Below, piece after piece: positions 6,462 to 10,561 of a stretch of 10,561 bases of DNA. The position numbers and the translations under genes were made by a program. The stretch is from an uncultured Treponema sp. GTDB lineage: Bacteria; Spirochaetota; Spirochaetia; Treponematales; Treponemataceae. The DNA lies in the NCBI GenBank assembly GCA_905236465.1, contig CAJOQA010000218.1, positions 1 through 10,561 of the forward strand, read 5' to 3'. The notes below the pieces were generated by a model. It was not told the origin of the DNA. It did not search any database and saw only the letters and a list, made by a program, of their open reading frames with translations. Position 1 is the stretch's first letter; every line of letters starts with the position of its first letter.

Positions 6462-7349
6462 ATGAAAAAAATATCTTCAAAAGCTGGAATAATCATTTTT
6501 TATATATTTGATGCCCTCCTTTTATTGATTTTACTGTTTGCTTTTCTTCCTTTTAGCAAAAAAAAAGAGGGACCCCAAAAAGAAACCCTTTCTTTTCTAA
6601 AAGAAGAGGATGTAAAACAGATTAAGTCTATATCAATAAAAAAAAATGATAAAAAGATAAAATTATTTTTACGTGGAAGCATTTGGCTTGGCAAAGATTG
6701 GAATTTTGATGCAGGGGCTGCTGCAGATTTTATTTGGCCTGCTGATACACAAAGTGTAAGCAACCTAATAGAAATTGCAGCAAAAAGGCAAGATATTTTC
6801 CTTTTGTCAACTAAAAATTCCTCCTGGGAAAACTATCAGCTTAAAAAGGATGACGCCATAGAGTTGTCCTTTTTTGCTGATGAAAAAGAAGAGGAGCCTC
6901 TTCTTAGCCTTTTTTTTGGAAAGAGAAACCTTTTAGCTTCTCGAATCGCCTTCAGAAGTTGGGAAGATAGTAATGTTTATGAATGTTATTGGGCTATAGA
7001 AAACTATTTAAACTTAGATTCAAACTTTTGGGCTGACCCTTTTTTATATCCGCAATGCCTTACCCACTATTCAAGAAACCAAAGTGAAAGTCTTTTGAGG
7101 CATGGAAATCTTGTAAATCTTTCACCTGCAAAGCATTTAATTCCTGATTTAATATTGTCTAAAGATTTTGAGAATGGTTCTAGCGCTTCATTTGCAATCT
7201 ATAAAAAAGATGCTTCTTATGTTGTTATTCCATCTTTTAAAGCTTCTCCTGTCTTTAGTGATGAAGATGTAAAAGCTTTACAAGATATTTCATATCGGTA
7301 CTCTGTTAGTTCTGTAACATTAGAAAGATTTAAGGAAGATTTAAAATGA
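6462..7349 (+). CDS. DUF4340-type membrane-anchored protein of the ABC cluster
   Basis: The 295-residue product has one N-terminal hydrophobic segment at about 9-31 followed by KKK, suggesting a membrane anchor with the rest outside the cytoplasm. The body shows the pattern I associate with DUF4340: IKSISIKK..KKIKLFLRG.IWLG (54-77), WPADTQSVSNLIEIAA (92-107), then FFGKR..ASRIAFR (151-165) and VYECYWAI (172-179), followed by FWADP. Proteins of this type commonly lie directly after GldG-like genes and are presumed accessory to that transporter; the biochemical role is unknown. A strong AGGAGA lies 5 nt before the ATG, only 1 nt after the upstream stop, and the 3' end overlaps folC by 4 nt. Two A9 tracts (6558-6566, 6638-6646) lie in frame. 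The family call rests on pattern and context. Confidence 0.68.
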   Translation: MKKISSKAGIIIFYIFDALLLLILLFAFLPFSKKKEGPQKETLSFLKEEDVKQIKSISIKKNDKKIKLFLRGSIWLGKDWNFDAGAAADFIWPADTQSVSNLIEIAAKRQDIFLLSTKNSSWENYQLKKDDAIELSFFADEKEEEPLLSLFFGKRNLLASRIAFRSWEDSNVYECYWAIENYLNLDSNFWADPFLYPQCLTHYSRNQSESLLRHGNLVNLSPAKHLIPDLILSKDFENGSSASFAIYKKDASYVVIPSFKASPVFSDEDVKALQDISYRYSVSSVTLERFKEDLK

Positions 7350-8827
7350 AAACGTATATGGAATCCTTTTGCAAGTGGCTTGATACATACTTAAATTTTG
7401 AAAAAACTCCTAAGAAAAATATTTTTTGGCTAGATACCATGAATTTCCTAGCTAAAAGGTTAGGGGACCCACAAAAGTCTTGCCCTTCTTTTCATGTAGC
7501 TGGCAGTAAGGGAAAGGGGTCTGTTTCTGCAATGATTACTTCTATTCTTTCTTGTGCAGGTTATAAGACCGGTCTTTATACATCTCCCCATATTCTAAAT
7601 TTTACAGAAAGGGTTCAAAGCGGAACGGGTGATTTTCCTGATTCTGTATACGAAAAATCTATTGAAGAGTTAAAGAAAACAGTGGACTCTATTCCTGTAA
7701 AAGATATGCCAGGGGAAAGAGCTGTGACCTGGTTTGAGTTAGTAACACTTTTTGCATTCCTGTGCTTTAAAAATGCTTCGTGTGACTATGCTGTCTATGA
7801 AGTAGGGCTTGGTGGCAGATTAGATTCTACTAATATTATTTCACCTGCAGCTTGTGCTATTGGGCCAATAGAATTGGAGCATACTGAATTTTTAGGTAAT
7901 ACTTTACAAGCCATTGCCAGTGAAAAGGGAGGAATCATAAAAGAAAATACTCCTATTTTTTCTGCTGCGCAAAAAGAAGAGGTCCGCGAGGTTTTTAGAA
8001 GAATTGCAGAGGGTAAAAATGCCCCCTTATACTTTGCCGATACAGTATCGAATATTTCTGAATTAGTCTATAAAAATAGACAGTTAGTTAATTATAATTC
8101 TTTATGTTTTAAGAGTGAATTAAGGAGTATTCTTTATAGTAAAGAAAATGATACTAATCAAGGTTTTTTATGTAAAGAAAATGTTTATGATGTTGTAAAA
8201 AATAATACATTTACTATGCAATTTTCCATTCAATCTGAATTCTTTAAGCGTCCTTTAAGACCTGTTATGCGGCTCCTTGGTTCTTTTCAAGCAGAGAACG
8301 CGGCTTTAGCAGCCCTTGTAGTAAAGTCAGTTCTGCCAAGCCTTAGTGAAGATGTTATTGAGCTCGGACTTTCAAAGGCGAAACTGCCAGGTAGGTTTGA
8401 GCTTATATACCAGGTAGCAGGATATCCAAATATAGAAACCCTTATTTTAGATGGGGCCCACACTGTAAATTCTGTAAAAAACACTATGGAACTTTTTACT
8501 ATTCTTTTTAGAAAAAATTCCTTATCTAAGAAAAAGGCTTATTTACTCTTTGCTGCTGCTTCGGACAAGGATGTAGAAGATATTGCCCCCTTGTTTAAGG
8601 ATTCTTTTGATAAGATTTTTTTAACCAGACCTGGAAACGTAAAGCAATCGGATATACAAAGACTTGAAAAGGCTTTTAAAAATGCGATGCTTGATTTTTC
8701 TATACAAGAGGATTTTAAAAAAGCCATAAGGGATTCCCTTTCCCTTGCTGACAAGGAAGGGGGAATCCTTTTGGTTACCGGCTCCTTTTATCTTTTAGCG
8801 GAAGTAAAAAAGATTATCCGCCAATAA
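7346..8827 (+). CDS. folC: Bifunctional folylpolyglutamate / dihydrofolate synthase
   Basis: FolC is an ATP-dependent Mur-ligase-fold enzyme that adds glutamate to folates, and often to dihydropteroate. The P-loop is AGSKGKGS (52-59), a variant of AGTNGKGS. YTSPHI is at 78-83, YEVGLGGRLDSTN at 151-163 and LEHTEFLG at 177-184 (usually DH). EKGGIIK (193-199) carries the modified Lys position. LPGRFE is near 377-382, LDGAH near 388-392, and TGSFYLLAE closes the protein. At 493 residues it is longer than the common 420-440; the excess appears to lie around 235-300, rich in Asn, Lys and Tyr. The ATG overlaps the previous stop by 4 nt (ATGA), with AAGGAAG 7 nt upstream. Whether it has dihydrofolate synthase activity cannot be read from sequence. 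Its tail overlaps alr by 14 bp. Confidence 0.9.
   Translation: MKTYMESFCKWLDTYLNFEKTPKKNIFWLDTMNFLAKRLGDPQKSCPSFHVAGSKGKGSVSAMITSILSCAGYKTGLYTSPHILNFTERVQSGTGDFPDSVYEKSIEELKKTVDSIPVKDMPGERAVTWFELVTLFAFLCFKNASCDYAVYEVGLGGRLDSTNIISPAACAIGPIELEHTEFLGNTLQAIASEKGGIIKENTPIFSAAQKEEVREVFRRIAEGKNAPLYFADTVSNISELVYKNRQLVNYNSLCFKSELRSILYSKENDTNQGFLCKENVYDVVKNNTFTMQFSIQSEFFKRPLRPVMRLLGSFQAENAALAALVVKSVLPSLSEDVIELGLSKAKLPGRFELIYQVAGYPNIETLILDGAHTVNSVKNTMELFTILFRKNSLSKKKAYLLFAAASDKDVEDIAPLFKDSFDKIFLTRPGNVKQSDIQRLEKAFKNAMLDFSIQEDFKKAIRDSLSLADKEGGILLVTGSFYLLAEVKKIIRQ
8731..8768. other. Long imperfect hairpin inside the 3' end of folC, possible alr terminator
   Basis: GGATTCCC (8731-8738) pairs perfectly with GGGAATCC (8761-8768). 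The stem continues inward through U-G, U-G and U-A, one C/A mismatch, and CCTTG with CAAGG, leaving a CTGA tetraloop. That is 16 pairs of 17 on the plus strand. On the minus strand the two U-G pairs become mismatches and the C/A becomes G-U. The hairpin lies 46 nt beyond the alr stop. A run of six T on that strand (plus A-run 8717-8722) follows after 8 nt, which is too far for a textbook terminator. Confidence 0.4.
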
Positions 8828-9971
8828 AGAAGCGGGGAACCCTTCGGGTAAGCACTGTTGTAAATTCATAGCTTATAGTTTTATTTGCTCTTGCAAGATC
8901 TTCTGCATTTTGCAAGGCTCCATCTTCTGTGCTGCCAAAAACTATAGCCTTGTCCCATCTCTTTACACTTTTGTTATCAGGACCTATGTCTACCATGCAC
9001 TGGTCCATACAGATTCTGCCAACTACAGGGTAATTTTTCCCTTTTATGGCAATTTTAAGACCGTTTTTAGCAAAATGACGTAAAAGACCGTCTCCATAAC
9101 CTATAGGCAATACGGCTATATCGGTGTCTTCTTTTGCAATCCAAGTTCTGCCATAGCCAACAGCCTGTCCCTTTGTAAAATGCTTTATGGCAGATACTTC
9201 ACTTTCTAGGGTCATTACAGGCCGTAAATCCAACTTTTTTCCTTTCTTTTCCAAGTATTCCTTATTTACATCATCTGCATAGTAACCATAAACAATTATT
9301 CCAGGCCTAACCATATCAAGGTGGCTTTCTTCTAAATCTAAAGTAGCAGCTGATGCGGCTGCATGGCATATTCCAGGTTCTATTCCCTTAGATTTTACAT
9401 TTTCTATAGCTTTTAAGAATATTTTAAATTGTTTTTTTGTATATTCTATGCTTTCTTCATCTTTTGTATCACTAGAAGAAAAATGTGTAGCCATTCCACC
9501 CAAGCTAAGGTAGGGATTTTTAACTATTTCTTCCGCTAAAAAAACTGCCTCATCTTCATTACAGCCAATTCTTCCCATCCCTGTGTCAACTGCAAGGTGG
9601 ACAGGGTATTTTTCCTTATTAACCTTCTTTGCTTCTTTAGCAATCATTTCTATATATTCACTGTCAAATACAAAGGGGGTCAGGTCATTTTTTACAAGAT
9701 CGCTGCTTTCCTCTGGAGAAGCTAGGCTAAAAAGCAAAATAGGGGCCTTTATACCAGCTTTCCTTAATTCAGCTCCCTCATCTACGGTTGCCACTGAAAG
9801 AAAATCAGCCCCACATTCAAGTGCGGCCCTAGCACATTCTATAGAACCATGCCCATAGGCATCCGCCTTAACAGGTATGCACATTTTAACGTTAGGCGCT
9901 ATAAATTTTTTTATATTTAGTATATTTTCCTTAAAATAATCAAGGTGTATAACCGCTCTGGTTGCCCTCAT
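8814..9971 (-). CDS. alr: Alanine racemase
   Basis: This PLP enzyme interconverts L- and D-alanine and supplies D-alanine for peptidoglycan. The 385 residues contain the PLP lysine K35 in PVKADAYGHG, R134 in TGMGRIGC, and the HAAAS phosphate-binding motif at 203-207. The catalytic tyrosine of the second domain is Y273 in VGYGRTW; IGYGDG (290-295) and GRICMDQCM (318-326) follow. Length and order are normal for Alr. The HxxNS motif usually has Asn where A206 stands. The start at 9971 follows AAGGG by 7 nt and gives the standard N-terminus MRATRAVIHLDY. The gene converges on folC with a 14-bp tail overlap and is divergent from trpS. It appears to be a single-gene unit. Confidence 0.95.
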   Translation of the reverse strand: MRATRAVIHLDYFKENILNIKKFIAPNVKMCIPVKADAYGHGSIECARAALECGADFLSVATVDEGAELRKAGIKAPILLFSLASPEESSDLVKNDLTPFVFDSEYIEMIAKEAKKVNKEKYPVHLAVDTGMGRIGCNEDEAVFLAEEIVKNPYLSLGGMATHFSSSDTKDEESIEYTKKQFKIFLKAIENVKSKGIEPGICHAAASAATLDLEESHLDMVRPGIIVYGYYADDVNKEYLEKKGKKLDLRPVMTLESEVSAIKHFTKGQAVGYGRTWIAKEDTDIAVLPIGYGDGLLRHFAKNGLKIAIKGKNYPVVGRICMDQCMVDIGPDNKSVKRWDKAIVFGSTEDGALQNAEDLARANKTISYEFTTVLTRRVPRFFIGG

Positions 9972-10067
9972 TTTTTTCCCTTCCCAATAAAAGTTTATTT
10001 ATTAAAAAATCTCCTTACAGTTTAATCAAATATACATTTTTTGCAAGGCTAAGGGCATTTTTAGAGG

Positions 10068-10097
10068 TTGCTTTATTTTATCTATTTATGGTATATT
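10068..10097 (+). promoter_or_regulatory. Putative sigma-70 type promoter of trpS
   Basis: TTGCTT (10068-10073) and TATATT (10092-10097) are separated by 18 bp. The predicted start near 10104 gives a leader of about 33 nt, too short for a T-box or a leader-peptide attenuator. The match is good but not perfect in both boxes. The alr promoter must lie in the same 165-bp gap on the other strand; the best candidate there, TTGCAA (10041-10046) with TAAACT 16 bp away, is weak. Confidence 0.5.
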
Positions 10098-10136
10098 GAA
10101 GGTCTATAAAAAGTTCAGTATGGAGATATTATTTTT

Positions 10137-10561
10137 ATGGCAGAAGATATTGATTTTGATTCAGGAAAAACCTATCAAGCAGCCTTGGAAAAATCTAAAG
10201 AAATAGAAGCTGATATTGCAGTTAATCCTAAGAAATACCGTGTTTTAACAGGAGACAGACCAACTGGTCGTCTTCATATAGGACATTATTTTGGATCTTT
10301 ACAAAATAGGGTTCGCTTAGCAAAACTTGGTGTTCCCACAATGGTTCTTATAGCTGATTATCAGGTTTTAACAGACCACGATGCCTTTGATGAAATAAGC
10401 CAGAACACAAAGCAGCTTGTTATTGATTATCTTGCGGCAGGCCTCGATCCTGAAAAGCAAGATGTCATTATTTATCCTCATTCTTATATTCCTGAGTGTA
10501 ATCAGCTTATGCTTCCTTTCCTTACTTTGGTAAGCAATTCTGAACTTGGCAGAAACCCAAC
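10137..10561 (+). CDS. trpS: Tryptophanyl-tRNA synthetase, N-terminal part (cut by window edge)
   Basis: This class I aminoacyl-tRNA synthetase charges tRNA-Trp in the cytoplasm. I translated about 141 residues. The class I HIGH motif is literal, at residues 47-50, inside TGDRPTGRLHIGHYFGSLQN. It is followed by VLIADYQVLTDHD and later YPHSYIPE and FLTLVSNSELGRNP, which match TrpRS. The related TyrRS would show a different loop after HIGH. About 33 residues precede the catalytic core, an acidic and Lys-rich extension longer than in the enterobacterial enzyme, which begins close to the core. GGAG at 10122-10125 lies 11 nt before the ATG, a long but acceptable spacing. The KMSKS loop and C-terminus are outside the window. 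Confidence 0.93.
   Translation, partial: MAEDIDFDSGKTYQAALEKSKEIEADIAVNPKKYRVLTGDRPTGRLHIGHYFGSLQNRVRLAKLGVPTMVLIADYQVLTDHDAFDEISQNTKQLVIDYLAAGLDPEKQDVIIYPHSYIPECNQLMLPFLTLVSNSELGRNP

Noticed and set aside
6070..6480. 136-codon minus-strand open frame opposite the permease fusion
   Set aside because: Shadow of a clear gene on the other strand; low-complexity composition and no domain.
8014..8043. Second sigma-28-like site (GCCGATAC with upstream TAAA) inside folC
   Set aside because: The last base is off, the spacing to TAAA is 18 instead of 15, and no gene start follows; likely chance.
8836..8846. ACCC-TTC-GGGT mini-hairpin past the folC stop as a terminator
   Set aside because: Only 4 bp, no following T-run, and inside the alr coding sequence.
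8890..8916. Inverted repeat CTTGCAA / TTGCAAG beyond folC
   Set aside because: Seven pairs with a 13-nt loop inside alr coding sequence and no T-run; weak and not clearly above chance in AT-rich DNA.
9583..9858. Plus-strand open frame antisense to alr
   Set aside because: It is a shadow of the well-supported alr gene, with no ribosome-binding site or recognisable domain.
10011..10016. AAGGAG on the minus strand upstream of alr as the ribosome-binding site of a leader peptide
   Set aside because: No start codon lies at a usable distance downstream; stops follow at once. The alr site is the AAGGG next to its ATG.

Overview
The window looks like chromosomal DNA of an AT-rich spirochete, most likely Treponema or a close relative. 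The evidence is the combination of adjacent flgF and flgG rod genes, a FlgJ-type rod-binding protein lacking a muramidase domain, and a spirochete-style GldA / GldF-GldG fusion / DUF4340 transporter set. The genus is inferred from gene content and protein style, not from a marker gene.

Layout. Positions 1-277 (minus) hold the 5' end of glgC (ADP-glucose synthesis for glycogen). Its consensus-like housekeeping promoter lies in the 212-bp divergent gap 278-489. From 490 to 8827 eight genes run on the plus strand with little or no space between them: flgF, flgG, flgJ-like, rnz (RNase Z), a GldA-like ABC ATPase, a GldF-GldG-type permease fusion, a DUF4340-type membrane-anchored protein, and folC. 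alr (8814-9971, minus) converges on folC and overlaps its 3' end by 14 bp. trpS starts at 10137 (plus), divergent from alr, and is cut by the window edge. No gene-free stretch exceeds 300 bp; the gaps are 278-489, 2672-2725 and 9972-10136.

How it fits together. flgF, flgG and the rod-binding protein build the rod of the periplasmic flagellum, and a perfect GCCGATAA box just upstream of flgF suggests sigma-28 (FliA) control. The same transcript appears to run into rnz (tRNA 3' maturation), a three-gene ABC transporter of unknown substrate, and folC (folate polyglutamylation). Coupled start/stop junctions (11-nt overlap, 1-nt overlap, 1-nt gap, 4-nt overlap) tie rnz through folC together.

The signals the genes do not explain are regulatory. 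They are a hairpin that would bury the rnz ribosome-binding site just after the flgJ stop, a pair of 13-bp direct repeats on the glgC promoter, the sigma-28 site, and a long hairpin inside the end of folC near the convergent junction with alr. I see no CRISPR array, tRNA, rRNA, insertion sequence or phage gene.
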